A DNA stretch of 52,168 nt from Hyphomicrobiales bacterium (GTDB lineage Bacteria > Pseudomonadota > Alphaproteobacteria > Rhizobiales > Aestuariivirgaceae), in assembly GCA_025359045.1 (NCBI GenBank), contig JANYHN010000018.1, forward strand, positions 1-52,168, written 5' to 3'. Positions 30,577 to 39,255 of this stretch are shown piece after piece; within the stretch, counting starts at the first letter, position 1, and every line of letters begins with the position of its first letter. The notes beneath the pieces are model-generated. The model worked only from the letters and a program-made list of their open reading frames with translations, was not told the origin of the DNA and ran no database searches. The position numbers and the translations under genes were made by a program.

Positions 30577-31001
30577 CCTGCAATATAGGCTTTCATTTCA
30601 GCCGCCTCACGTTCAATCGCTTCAATCCTGAATTTCACGACGTCACCAATCGAAATCATTCCAGTCAGTTTGCCCTTGTCGACAACAGGCAAATGGCGGA
30701 TGCGATTTTCGGTCATCAATGCCATGAGTTCAGTTTCGCTATCATCTTCGGAACACGTTTTAACGCCTTTTGTCATGATTTTCGCGACTGGAACATCAAG
30801 CGCTTTAGCCCCTTCTGCTGCCAAGCAGCGCACCACATCGCGCTCAGACACGATGCCTTCGATCTTCCCGCTGTCGCCCATGATAACAATGGCACCGATG
30901 CGTTTGGCCGCCAGAGTTTGGGCAATTGATCCAAGGCTATCTTTCGTCGAGGCGGTTATCACGTCACGGCCTTTTGACTTTAGAATATGCGATACACTCA
31001 T
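30573..31001 (-). CDS. CBS-domain pair protein
   Basis: 142-aa protein consisting of two CBS domains and a short C-terminal helix. CBS1 contains GAIVIMGDSGKIEGIVSERDVV and CBS2 NRIRHLPVVDKGKLTGMISIGDVV (given as family landmarks). Such modules bind adenine nucleotides and regulate partner proteins; the partner is unknown. The frame is open to 31127, but GGAGGG precedes the ATG at 31001 and the product MSVSHILKSKG is the usual start. Confidence 0.9.
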   Translation of the reverse strand: MSVSHILKSKGRDVITASTKDSLGSIAQTLAAKRIGAIVIMGDSGKIEGIVSERDVVRCLAAEGAKALDVPVAKIMTKGVKTCSEDDSETELMALMTENRIRHLPVVDKGKLTGMISIGDVVKFRIEAIEREAAEMKAYIAG

Positions 31002-31050
31002 GTGACCCTCCCGCAGATTTGACCAAAGGCTAACACAGAAATCAAAAAGC

Positions 31051-31794
31051 CTAAACTCTTTTGCTGTCCAGAAGATAAAATGCGATAAGTCCAACAAAAA
31101 AACCGCCAAGGTGAGATTCCCATGCAATTACCCGCTCCTCCAAGAAAGCAGTTCCCGTCATATATTGGCTGGTTGCAGTGAGCATGGTTAATCCGAGCCA
31201 GATCGCCGTGAAACTGAGAGCGCGTTTATTGGTGAGCAATTGTCTAAAAGTGAGCGGTCTGAACCGAGACATGATGCCTACTGGCACACCGTGGTCGTGA
31301 TTATCTCCGCCATACATAATTGGTATCGCTGCGCCTAAAATGCCAGACACGCCTGCCGAGGCGCCAACCAGAATCACCGTCTCTCCCCAATGAACGGCTA
31401 AACCAGCTGCTGCACCTGCAACAACCGAAACCCAAAAGATGGTGAGGTAGCGCCACCACCCCATCCAAGTCGCTACTGGTTTGGAAAAAATGGCCAGCCA
31501 CAAGCAGTTTGAACCCAAATGAACAGCGTCAGCATGTAAGAGTGCATAAGTTAACATGGTCCAATAAGCTTGAAGTGGTAAGTCTGGTCGGACGATCACC
31601 GAAAATCGCCTGCTATCAAACGCCAAATAAGCTTGAGCAATCAGCTGTGTATTGGAACCGGCGAGCCACAAGCCGATATGAACAGCGACCAAAACGGCGA
31701 TCAACCCCCACACGGCAACTGGCAAATTAATAATAGGCTTGGCTTTTTCAGCCCGAATTTCTTCATCTGAGTTTAGTTCTGGTTGATCCGTCAC
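31051..31794 (-). CDS. Rhomboid-family intramembrane serine protease
   Basis: Polytopic membrane protein of 247 aa. The rhomboid catalytic dyad is present: Ser in GASAGVSG and His in ESHLGGFFVGL, with the loop-1-like YALLHADAVHLGSNCLW supplying the preceding His/Asn. About six helices are predicted, with a polar insert between helices 4 and 5 (MYGGDNHDHG and following). The frame is open from a TTG at 31836. The GTG at 31794 has GGAG 6 nt upstream and is preferred. Substrate unknown. Confidence 0.88.
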   Translation of the reverse strand: MTDQPELNSDEEIRAEKAKPIINLPVAVWGLIAVLVAVHIGLWLAGSNTQLIAQAYLAFDSRRFSVIVRPDLPLQAYWTMLTYALLHADAVHLGSNCLWLAIFSKPVATWMGWWRYLTIFWVSVVAGAAAGLAVHWGETVILVGASAGVSGILGAAIPIMYGGDNHDHGVPVGIMSRFRPLTFRQLLTNKRALSFTAIWLGLTMLTATSQYMTGTAFLEERVIAWESHLGGFFVGLIAFYLLDSKRV

Positions 31795-31883
31795 ACTGTT
31801 CTCCGGCTGGCACGCGATGTGCAACCTTACCACCAAACGTTCATGAATGGGACAGCAATTGCTCTCCTTAGCGGGGTTTGGGT

Positions 31884-32513
31884 ATGGTTATGTCGCATAA
31901 TTCGGATGCCTCTCAATCAAGTGTACAAATGTTGCACCCCGGAAGCCGCAAACTGTTCCGCTATTGGGAAGCTTTAAGGGCAGAGCGCCCCTGCCCTAAT
32001 CGCAACGATATCGATTTACGCCAGATTGTTGAAATCATGCCCAATCTTGCGATTCTTGAATCTGATAGCTTGCAAAACAAGTGGATTTACCGTCTGGCCG
32101 GCACCGAAATTTGCACGTTGATGGGCAGCAGCCAAACGGGCCAAAATGCTTTGGCAGGCTGGGATAATTTTGAAAAAGATGTTGTTTCAAAGTCTTTAGC
32201 TATTGCACAGGATCGCTCGCAGCCGTGTTTGGTGCGGATGCGACTGATTTACGAAGGCACGCCGATATTGCCAGTCGAAATGGTCATTTTACCAGTTTTG
32301 GACGAGAAATTAGAACAAACCCAGTTATTTGCGGGCATTTTTCCACTTCTGGGCGGCCGCCCCTTCTTGCCTGCGCCTTTGCTGCGGAGAGAGCTGGTTT
32401 CAACCCGGATGATTTGGACTGAACATGAAACGGGCGATGCCTTGCTTGAACAAGTTGGTCGTACAGCGACACCCATGCTGCGTGTCATTCAAGGTGGACT
32501 GGCTTCACATTAA
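31884..32513 (+). CDS. PAS_5-type sensor domain protein
   Basis: About 209 aa, cytosolic, of the alphaproteobacterial PAS_5 group. Recognisable parts are SRKLFRYWEALRAERPCPNR, EIMPNLAILESD, the RLAGTEICTLMGSSQTGQN core and a closing LFAGIFPLLGGRP strand. It has no attached output domain. ATGs at 31884 and 31890 and a TTG at 31878 are all possible starts. It is followed on the same strand by a PilZ protein. A sensory role is inferred; the ligand is unknown. Confidence 0.82.
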   Translation: MVMSHNSDASQSSVQMLHPGSRKLFRYWEALRAERPCPNRNDIDLRQIVEIMPNLAILESDSLQNKWIYRLAGTEICTLMGSSQTGQNALAGWDNFEKDVVSKSLAIAQDRSQPCLVRMRLIYEGTPILPVEMVILPVLDEKLEQTQLFAGIFPLLGGRPFLPAPLLRRELVSTRMIWTEHETGDALLEQVGRTATPMLRVIQGGLASH

Positions 32514-32653
32514 TCTGTTCGTCCGTAGCTCTAAGTGACATTTTCTTAACTCTGCCTTTACCCGAGCATCCTTAGATGTAAGCAAGGCCGATTTAATATT
32601 GGCGTTGGCACTTAGGGGAATTCGACCAAGTGTCTACATTTTAGGGGTTAAAT

Positions 32654-33250
32654 GTGAACGGGTTGAGTAGCGAAAACGCGACAAGTACTGACAGCGTAAA
32701 TTCACTCGGAATTATCTTCGGGCGCTTCATGCTGCCTGATATGTCGGAGCATCCATGCCAAGTTATCGACCTCACTGGCACAGGGGCAACCTTTCTGACT
32801 CAATTTGTTCCGGCAAAAGGTCTTGCCATTGTTGCTTATCTTGAAGAAGTTGGGCGCGTCGAAGCTGTGACATCCGGAACTGTAGATGGCGGGTTTAGCG
32901 TTGTTTTCAGCCTTACTGGTTCACGATTGGAGCGTTTGCAACAACGCATCGAATGGCTGCAAAAGCGTCAAGTCGGTCAAGAACCAGATGGCCGACGCCA
33001 CGCACGTTATGAGCCCACCGAAAAAACCTCGCAAATATCTCTGCCTGATGGACGTATCTATAATTGCGAAGTGATCGATATTTCCCTATCTGGCGCCGCT
33101 ATCAAAACTGAAGTGATGCCGAGTGTTGGCACATTTTTAATGTTGGGTAAAATGCGTGGCCGCGTGGTGCGCTATCTTGAGCATGGTGTGGCCATTGAAT
33201 TTGTAAAGCAACTTGACCGCAGTAATGTGCAGCCTGGCACCGGGCTATAA
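32654..33250 (+). CDS. PilZ-domain protein
   Basis: 198-aa cytosolic protein with a C-terminal PilZ domain: the c-di-GMP-binding arginines are in DGRRHARYEP and the second motif is DISLSGAAIKT. The N-terminal half (residues about 20-95) has a similar strand order, with VIDLTGTGATF resembling motif 2 but no RxxxR, so it looks like a degenerate first PilZ copy. The start is GTG at 32654 with AGGGG upstream. It is probably a c-di-GMP effector. The last bases overlap the dnaE 3' end by 6 bp. Confidence 0.87.
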   Translation: MNGLSSENATSTDSVNSLGIIFGRFMLPDMSEHPCQVIDLTGTGATFLTQFVPAKGLAIVAYLEEVGRVEAVTSGTVDGGFSVVFSLTGSRLERLQQRIEWLQKRQVGQEPDGRRHARYEPTEKTSQISLPDGRIYNCEVIDISLSGAAIKTEVMPSVGTFLMLGKMRGRVVRYLEHGVAIEFVKQLDRSNVQPGTGL

Positions 33251-36200
33251 ATCTTGAACATCTAAAACTCCTGTGATGGCTTTGATAGCTCCCTTAATTT
33301 GGGGCGTCATCGCAAATTTCGAACCCAGTCCAATCTCAACTTCACGGCCATGATCTTGCAGAAGAGTCAGTCGCACAGGTGCTCTGCCGCCCGGTGCCAA
33401 GCGTTTGGAAATTGATTCCAACGATGAAGTGTCACGCACAAAAATCTGGATCCCTTGAACGATGGCAGCTGCCGCCTTGTCCAAAATTTCGAGGCCTTGA
33501 AGACGCAACTTAATATCTTCACCTTCCACATCAGCTTCAACGCGCGCGATAACGGCTTTGCCCGGTTCGAGCATGTCTCTGACAGCATTTAAAGTATCGG
33601 AAAACACAATGGTTTCAAATTGGCCAGTGGGATCAGAAAAACCCACGAAAGCGAATTTGTTTCCAGTCTTTGATCGGCGCTCTTGTTTGTAGGTTATCGT
33701 ACCCGCGAGCTTTGCTGCCGTGGCGCCCTTGGCCATGATTTTTTCCTGAAACGACACCCAGGTTTCAACACCTAATCGCTGAAGCGGCTTGGTGTATTCA
33801 TCAAGGGGATGACCCGACAGATAAAAACCGACAGCTTCAAATTCTTGTGCCAGTTTTTCCATGGGCAGCCACGCATCGCGGCGCGGCAAAACCAGATCAT
33901 CACTGGGTGATTGCAGCGCACCGAACATATCGTTTTGCCCAGCGGCTTCTTCCGACGCGGTGCGATTAGCGATGCCGACGATGCTATCGATGCCGTCAAA
34001 TACTTGCGCGCGATTGGGGTTAAGACTGTCAAACGCGCCGGCCTTGGTCATGCTTTCCATGGCGCGCTTATTTAAAGCACGTGGGTCAACACGCCGTGCA
34101 AAATCACCGAGTGATTTGAACGGGCCGCCTTGCTCTCTGGCTTCAACGATTTGAGCGACAGCACCTTGCCCAACATTTTTCAGTGCGGCGAGTGAGTAAA
34201 GAATAGTGCCACCTTTAACTGCAAAATCAATACCGCTTGCATTGATAGACGGAGGAACAACATTGATGCCATAACGCTGCGCATCGCGTTTAAACAACAT
34301 CAACTTATCAGCATTTCCCAAATCAAGTGACATTGACGCGGCAAGGAATTCAACTGGGAAGTTAGCTTTCAAATAGGCGGTTTGATAGGCCACAACAGCA
34401 TAACCTGCGGCGTGGGATTTGTTGAAGCCATAACCTGCAAACTTTGCCACAAGTTCAAAAATGCTAGCGGCTCTTTCGGCTTCAATATTCTTCGCAACTG
34501 CGCCTTGAACAAACCTTTCCTTTTGAGCATCCATTTCTTTTTTGATTTTCTTACCCATGGCACGTCTGAGCAAATCTGCTTCGCCAAGCGAATAGCCGGA
34601 AAGAACTTGGGCAATTTGCATCACTTGCTCTTGATAAACCATGACGCCGTAGGTCTCTTTCAGAAGCGGTTCAAGCAAAGGATGTAAATAGTCTGGCTGT
34701 TCATCGCCCTTTTTGCAGGCAATAAAGCGAGGAATATTATCCATTGGCCCAGGGCGATAGAGCGCTACGATTGCGATGATGTCCTCAATGCAATTGGCGT
34801 GCATTTTTTTCAACACATCGCGCATGCCTGAACTTTCCAGCTGGAATATACCAATCGTATCGCCCTGCCCCAGCATTTCGAAAGTTTTCACATCATTTTC
34901 TGGTATTTTCTCCAGATCAAAATCAGGGAAACGTATTCGAATAAGTTTTTGAGCCTTGTCCAACACCGTCAACGTTTTGAGGCCCAAAAAATCGAACTTC
35001 ACCAAGCCTGCCATCTCAACATATTTCATATTGAATTGTGTCGCAGGTAAAGTTGAACGAGGATCGCGGTAGAGCGGAACTAATTGTTCGAGGGGGCGGT
35101 CACCAATAACAATGCCCGCAGCGTGGGTTGATGCATTGCGGTTCAGCCCTTCCAGCCGCAGTGCGATATCAAATAGCGTTTTGACATTTACGTCACGGTC
35201 ACGCTCTTCCTGCAAACGTGGCTCTGAATCAATTGCCTGCTGCAATGTCATGGGATTGGCCGGATTCATCGGAATGAGTTTTGACAGCCGGTCCACTTGC
35301 CCATAAGGCATTTGCAAAACCCGCCCTACATCGCGGGTCACCATGCGGGCTTGAAGCTTACCAAAGGTAATGATCTGCGCTACGCGGTCCTCACCAAACC
35401 TGCTCTGCACATAGTTGATAACTTCATCACGCCGCTCTTGGCAAAAGTCGATATCAAAATCCGGCATTGAAACGCGCTCAGGATTTAGGAACCTTTCAAA
35501 AAGAAGATTGAACCTAAACGGATCAATATCAACAATTTGCAGTGCGTAGGCGACCATTGAGCCTGCCCCTGACCCACGACCAGGGCCGACAGGAATGAGA
35601 TGATCTTTTGACCATTTTATAAAATCATGAACGATCAGAAAATAGCCCGGGAAATTCATTCGAATAATAACATCGAGTTCAAACTCAAGGCGCTTTGTAT
35701 AAGCTTCCACTTCAAAGCCGTCCACGCGCCCGCGCGTTGCTAGGCGTTGCTCTAAGCCCTTCGCTGCGAGCTTGCGCAATTCCATTGCCTCGTCACCATC
35801 AGCAAAACGCGGCAGAATTGGTTTTCTACCTTTCACCCAAAACGCACAGCGCTTGGCAATCTCGACGGTGTTTTCGAGGGCTTCGGGCAAGTCAGCAAAA
35901 AGTGCGGCCATTTCTTCTTGCGACTTGAAATAGTGCTCGGGTGTCAAACGTTTGCGATCTTCAGTGGCAATCACTTCACCCGCCGCAATGCAGATCAGCG
36001 CGTCGTGGGCCACATAATCATCTGGCGTTGCGAAGTAGCATTGATTGGTTGCCACCAGAGGAATTTCATGTTCATAACCGATTGTAATCAAGCTGGCCTC
36101 GGCTGCCTGCTCTGCCTCAGTGCCGTGGCGTTGGAGTTCAATGTAGAGTCGGTCTCCGAACAAATTTTTCAGTTGGAGCGCTTGCTGGGTTGCCAAGGTG

Positions 36201-36673
36201 ATTTGGTTTTGGACAAGACTTTCGTTCAAGGGGCCTTCCGGGCCACCAGTCAAACAGATGAGGCCCTCAGCGCAGGCTTCCAGCTTTGCCCACGTCACAT
36301 GCGGCTCGGCATTGTCTGGCACCTCCAGAAACGAACTTGAGGACAACTTTAAAAGGTTTTTATAGCCTGGCTCATTTTTAGCCAGAAGCACGATGGTGCT
36401 AAAATGTTTTAGTCCAGTTTGCATGGTCTTGCCGGAATCACTTGGTGATGAGAGGTCAACACGCAATCTTAGCCCGATGATGGGTTGAATTCCCTTTTCA
36501 ACAAGCGCCTCGGAAAACTCCAATGCGCCAAACAAATTGCTGGTATCTGTTGCGGCCAATGCTGGCATCTTCTGCGCCTTTGCCATTCCAGCAAGCTTTT
36601 TAATCGGCAACGCCCCCTCAGACAGTGAGTAGGCCGTGTGGACGTGCAAATGGATAAATTTGGGTTCGGACAT
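33245..36673 (-). CDS. dnaE: DNA polymerase III alpha subunit
   Basis: Replicative polymerase catalytic subunit, 1142 aa. The N-terminal PHP domain begins FIHLHVHTAYSLSEGALP. The polymerase catalytic acidic motif PDFDIDFCQERRDEV is near residue 405, preceded by GPGRGSGAGSMVAYAL. Fingers and helix-hairpin-helix regions follow (HAAGIVIGDRPLEQLVPLY, GYGFNKSHAAGYAVVAYQTA), and an OB-fold region lies near the C-terminus. It is the DnaE1 type, not ImuC/DnaE2, judged from length and position near lol and proS. Confidence 0.97.
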   Translation of the reverse strand: MSEPKFIHLHVHTAYSLSEGALPIKKLAGMAKAQKMPALAATDTSNLFGALEFSEALVEKGIQPIIGLRLRVDLSSPSDSGKTMQTGLKHFSTIVLLAKNEPGYKNLLKLSSSSFLEVPDNAEPHVTWAKLEACAEGLICLTGGPEGPLNESLVQNQITLATQQALQLKNLFGDRLYIELQRHGTEAEQAAEASLITIGYEHEIPLVATNQCYFATPDDYVAHDALICIAAGEVIATEDRKRLTPEHYFKSQEEMAALFADLPEALENTVEIAKRCAFWVKGRKPILPRFADGDEAMELRKLAAKGLEQRLATRGRVDGFEVEAYTKRLEFELDVIIRMNFPGYFLIVHDFIKWSKDHLIPVGPGRGSGAGSMVAYALQIVDIDPFRFNLLFERFLNPERVSMPDFDIDFCQERRDEVINYVQSRFGEDRVAQIITFGKLQARMVTRDVGRVLQMPYGQVDRLSKLIPMNPANPMTLQQAIDSEPRLQEERDRDVNVKTLFDIALRLEGLNRNASTHAAGIVIGDRPLEQLVPLYRDPRSTLPATQFNMKYVEMAGLVKFDFLGLKTLTVLDKAQKLIRIRFPDFDLEKIPENDVKTFEMLGQGDTIGIFQLESSGMRDVLKKMHANCIEDIIAIVALYRPGPMDNIPRFIACKKGDEQPDYLHPLLEPLLKETYGVMVYQEQVMQIAQVLSGYSLGEADLLRRAMGKKIKKEMDAQKERFVQGAVAKNIEAERAASIFELVAKFAGYGFNKSHAAGYAVVAYQTAYLKANFPVEFLAASMSLDLGNADKLMLFKRDAQRYGINVVPPSINASGIDFAVKGGTILYSLAALKNVGQGAVAQIVEAREQGGPFKSLGDFARRVDPRALNKRAMESMTKAGAFDSLNPNRAQVFDGIDSIVGIANRTASEEAAGQNDMFGALQSPSDDLVLPRRDAWLPMEKLAQEFEAVGFYLSGHPLDEYTKPLQRLGVETWVSFQEKIMAKGATAAKLAGTITYKQERRSKTGNKFAFVGFSDPTGQFETIVFSDTLNAVRDMLEPGKAVIARVEADVEGEDIKLRLQGLEILDKAAAAIVQGIQIFVRDTSSLESISKRLAPGGRAPVRLTLLQDHGREVEIGLGSKFAMTPQIKGAIKAITGVLDVQDL

Positions 36674-36827
36674 CGTTTGAGTCTAAACTGTTATTAATGT
36701 AATGGGAATTGCCCAACTGTGGATGACGCGACTAAGATCGAATAGTTTTTATGCCTTGAGTCCTTAAGCCGCCTTATTTCCAGATCACATATCACTTTTG
36801 TCGAAAGCCACTTTGTCGGAGACCGCC

Positions 36828-37691
36828 ATGACCAAAACATCAATTTCGCTATCAGCTGCATTTTTGCTTTCTGCTGGCATTATGCTTTCCTCACCCGCAG
36901 CTTTTGCCGCAACAGATGCGATGATGAAAGACTGCACGGCTCAGTGGAAAAAGATGGAGGCTGACAAAACGACGCCTGCGGGCGCAACATTGGAGTCATT
37001 TCTCAAAACCTGCAAGCCATCAACAGAAGCGACGATGACAAAACCCGTTGATAAAAAGATGAAAAAACCAGCTGCAGCAATGACTAAAAAACTTGCGGCT
37101 CCGGCCGAAGCCACGACTAATGATGCCGTTGCGCCAGCTGACCCAACACTTAAAAAACCAGTTGATCCGGCCATGAAAAAGCCCGCCGTGGCAATGAAGA
37201 AAAAAATGTTGGCGCCGGCTGAAGCTGTGACGAAGAAACCTGAAGTGGCGACCGATGCAGCTGTCAAAACGCCGGACGCGCCCGCTGATGTTGCGATGAC
37301 GAAACCAGCAGAAAAGAAGATGAAGAAAAAAATTATGGCACCGGCTGACGCTGCGACCAAGACGCCAGAAGCTCCAGTCGATACGACGATGAAAACGCCA
37401 GACGCTCCGGCAGACGTCGCGATGAAGAAGCCTGTAATTAAAACGATGAAGAAACCTGCTGCAGCAGTTGACTCCGCAATGGCAAAGCCTGCCGATAAGA
37501 TGATGAAGAAACCAGCGAATGTTGCAGCCAAAAAACCCGCTGCGGCTGTCGATCCGGTGCAACAGGCGCGTATCACCGAATGCGGCAATCAATGGAAAGT
37601 CATTAAAATAGCTAACAAAGTGCCTGCTGGTCAAACTTGGCCAAAGTTCTGGGGCCAATGCGTTGCCAAAATGAAAGCGGCTGGAAAGTAA
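36828..37691 (+). CDS. Secreted Ala/Lys/Pro-rich protein with twin CxxxW modules
   Basis: 287-aa exported protein. Signal peptide about 1-28 (ends SSPAAFAATD). A small module at Cys36-Cys62 (DCTAQWKK...PAGATLESFLKTC) is nearly repeated at the C-terminus as Cys252-Cys278 (ECGNQWKV...PAGQTWPKFWGQC), with the same 26-residue Cys spacing. Between them lies a linker of about 185 residues with degenerate repeats rich in Ala, Lys, Pro and Met (units like PDAPADVAMKKP). The start at 36828 has GGAG 6 nt upstream. It resembles periplasmic or cell-envelope linkers; I do not recognise a function. Confidence 0.8.
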   Translation: MTKTSISLSAAFLLSAGIMLSSPAAFAATDAMMKDCTAQWKKMEADKTTPAGATLESFLKTCKPSTEATMTKPVDKKMKKPAAAMTKKLAAPAEATTNDAVAPADPTLKKPVDPAMKKPAVAMKKKMLAPAEAVTKKPEVATDAAVKTPDAPADVAMTKPAEKKMKKKIMAPADAATKTPEAPVDTTMKTPDAPADVAMKKPVIKTMKKPAAAVDSAMAKPADKMMKKPANVAAKKPAAAVDPVQQARITECGNQWKVIKIANKVPAGQTWPKFWGQCVAKMKAAGK

Positions 37692-37714
37692 GATTCAGTT
37701 ACTCAGAACGATCT

Positions 37715-37745
37715 GCCCGCCAGAAGAAAAATTGGCGGGCTTTTA
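37715..37745 (+). terminator. Rho-independent terminator
   Basis: GCCCGCC (37715-37721) pairs with GGCGGGC (37734-37740) and is followed by TTTTAATTT. It ends the Ala/Lys/Pro-rich gene 24 bp after its stop. Confidence 0.85.
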
Positions 37746-38594
37746 ATTTCGTTTCACAATGCAGGGCGCACCTGCAGAGCTCAAGTTTTGACACGTAACC
37801 TGTGCCTCCGCCGCTGTTTTTTCGCCCAACATCACAAAAACCATCCGACGCGTTCCGCGCGATAGGTTTCTCTTGCGCGCAATCATCGGTTGACGGTTGG
37901 CGATCAATTTTGGAAACCGAAGTTTTAAACGTTGAAATATGCTGAGCGCTGTGCGTTCGTTGAAGTTCACAGCTAGCACCACTCCCCAAGGCTGGCGCGG
38001 GGCTGATCTCGTTGCAGTATCACTTAATGTCGTCTTGCGCAGAGCCAGTGTCACGCAGTCTGTGGTGAAATCTCCCGCTTTGCCAATTGCTGGCATCGAG
38101 AAACTTGCAGTGGCCACTTTCCATTCAGTTACGTCTCGACCAGTAATAAACTGCACATAATCTTGTGTCTCGAGTGGCATCGAACTTTTGCCCTGCTGCC
38201 AATCGCCTACGCGTTTTTCACCTGCGTTATAGGCCGCTGCGGCTAACCCCAGATTACCAAATTGATCTCGCAAGTCGCTCAGAAAAGCAGCTGAGGCTTT
38301 AACTGCACTGATTGGCTCGAACGGGTCTTCAAGCCCGCGAAGTTTTGCAGTCTCAGGCATAAACTGGGCAATACCCTGCGCACCTTTGGGACTAACAACG
38401 TTTGGATCAAACAGACTTTCCTTCCACAGCAACCTTGCAAAGAAAGCGGGGTCCAGTTTGTTGGCTTTTGCTTCTTGATCTGCTGTTTTGCAAATTGAAG
38501 CGGCCAGAGCGTTGCGATCAGGTGTTGTTGCTAACACTGAGGAAGATATTGAACAAAAAACTGCTAGGCAGCTAACCTTCCACCAAAGCGCCAT
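37743..38594 (-). CDS. Lytic transglycosylase with C-terminal SPOR-like region
   Basis: 283-aa exported murein lytic transglycosylase. A signal peptide (1 to about 22) is followed by an SLT/goose-lysozyme-like domain with catalytic Glu59 (LLWKESLFDPNVVS), then GAQGIAQFMPETA and LAAAAYNAGEKRV. The last 75 residues (WGVVLAVNFNERTALSIFQR and TCQNLSSAGAPCIV) have the beta-alpha-beta look of a SPOR peptidoglycan-binding domain, which is inference. Its ATG lies 23 bp inside the lolD 3' end, so it joins the proS-lolC-lolD operon as the last gene. Confidence 0.88.
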   Translation of the reverse strand: MALWWKVSCLAVFCSISSSVLATTPDRNALAASICKTADQEAKANKLDPAFFARLLWKESLFDPNVVSPKGAQGIAQFMPETAKLRGLEDPFEPISAVKASAAFLSDLRDQFGNLGLAAAAYNAGEKRVGDWQQGKSSMPLETQDYVQFITGRDVTEWKVATASFSMPAIGKAGDFTTDCVTLALRKTTLSDTATRSAPRQPWGVVLAVNFNERTALSIFQRLKLRFPKLIANRQPMIARKRNLSRGTRRMVFVMLGEKTAAEAQVTCQNLSSAGAPCIVKRN

Positions 38595-39255
38595 TGTGTA
38601 ATCTCATTACTCTGGTCATGCGGTTGGCAAAATCGATGTTGTGGGTTGCTACCAATGCACCCAAACCTTCTTCCTGTATCAGTCTCGTAAATTCGTGGTG
38701 CACTAATTCGCCGGTTGGTAGATCGAGATTTCCGGTGGGTTCATCCGCCAGCAAAAGCAATGGCCGATTGGCAATGGCGCGGGCGATAGCAACGCGTTGC
38801 TTCTCGCCACCTGAAAGTTCGGACGGGCGGTGGCTAATGCGGTGGCCAAGACCCAACCTGCCGAGTAAATCTTTAGCGCGTTTTTCGGCATCGGCCTTGG
38901 GTGTTGCCGCAATCAATTGCGGGATCACAACGTTTTCCAACGCCGAGAATTCCGGCAACAAATGATGGAACTGATAAACAAATCCAACCCCGATACGTCT
39001 GATTCTCGTACGCGCTTCGTCATCGAGATGATTGCATTGTTGGCCAGCAATAACCACTTGGCCTTCCGTCGGCTTTTCCAGCAGCCCCGCTATATGAAGC
39101 AACGATGATTTGCCAGCACCTGATGGGCCAACCAGGCCAACGATTTCTCCAGGCATAATGGTCAATGACAGGTCTTTGAAAATCTCAAGCCTGTTCTCAC
39201 CCTCGCCGTAAACCCGAGAGATGCTTTGCAATTCAAGTGCGGGGCGAAAATTCAT
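38572..39255 (-). CDS. lolD: Lipoprotein-releasing ABC transporter ATP-binding protein
   Basis: ATPase of the LolCDE machinery that releases outer-membrane lipoproteins from the inner membrane. The 227-aa protein has Walker A GPSGAGKSSLLH, the signature LSGGEKQRVAIARA, Walker B LLLADEPTGNLD and a switch His in LVATHNIDFA. The ATG overlaps the lolC stop by 4 bp. Confidence 0.95.
   Translation of the reverse strand: MNFRPALELQSISRVYGEGENRLEIFKDLSLTIMPGEIVGLVGPSGAGKSSLLHIAGLLEKPTEGQVVIAGQQCNHLDDEARTRIRRIGVGFVYQFHHLLPEFSALENVVIPQLIAATPKADAEKRAKDLLGRLGLGHRISHRPSELSGGEKQRVAIARAIANRPLLLLADEPTGNLDLPTGELVHHEFTRLIQEEGLGALVATHNIDFANRMTRVMRLHNGALVEG

Noticed and set aside
36921..37560. Tandem repeats considered as a CRISPR array
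   Set aside because: The repeats are degenerate, in frame and of coding character, without regular spacers; no cas genes are present.
36941..37588. 215-aa open frame antisense to the Ala/Lys/Pro-rich gene
   Set aside because: Low-complexity shadow of the repeat linker; the plus frame has the signal peptide, Cys modules and ribosome site.
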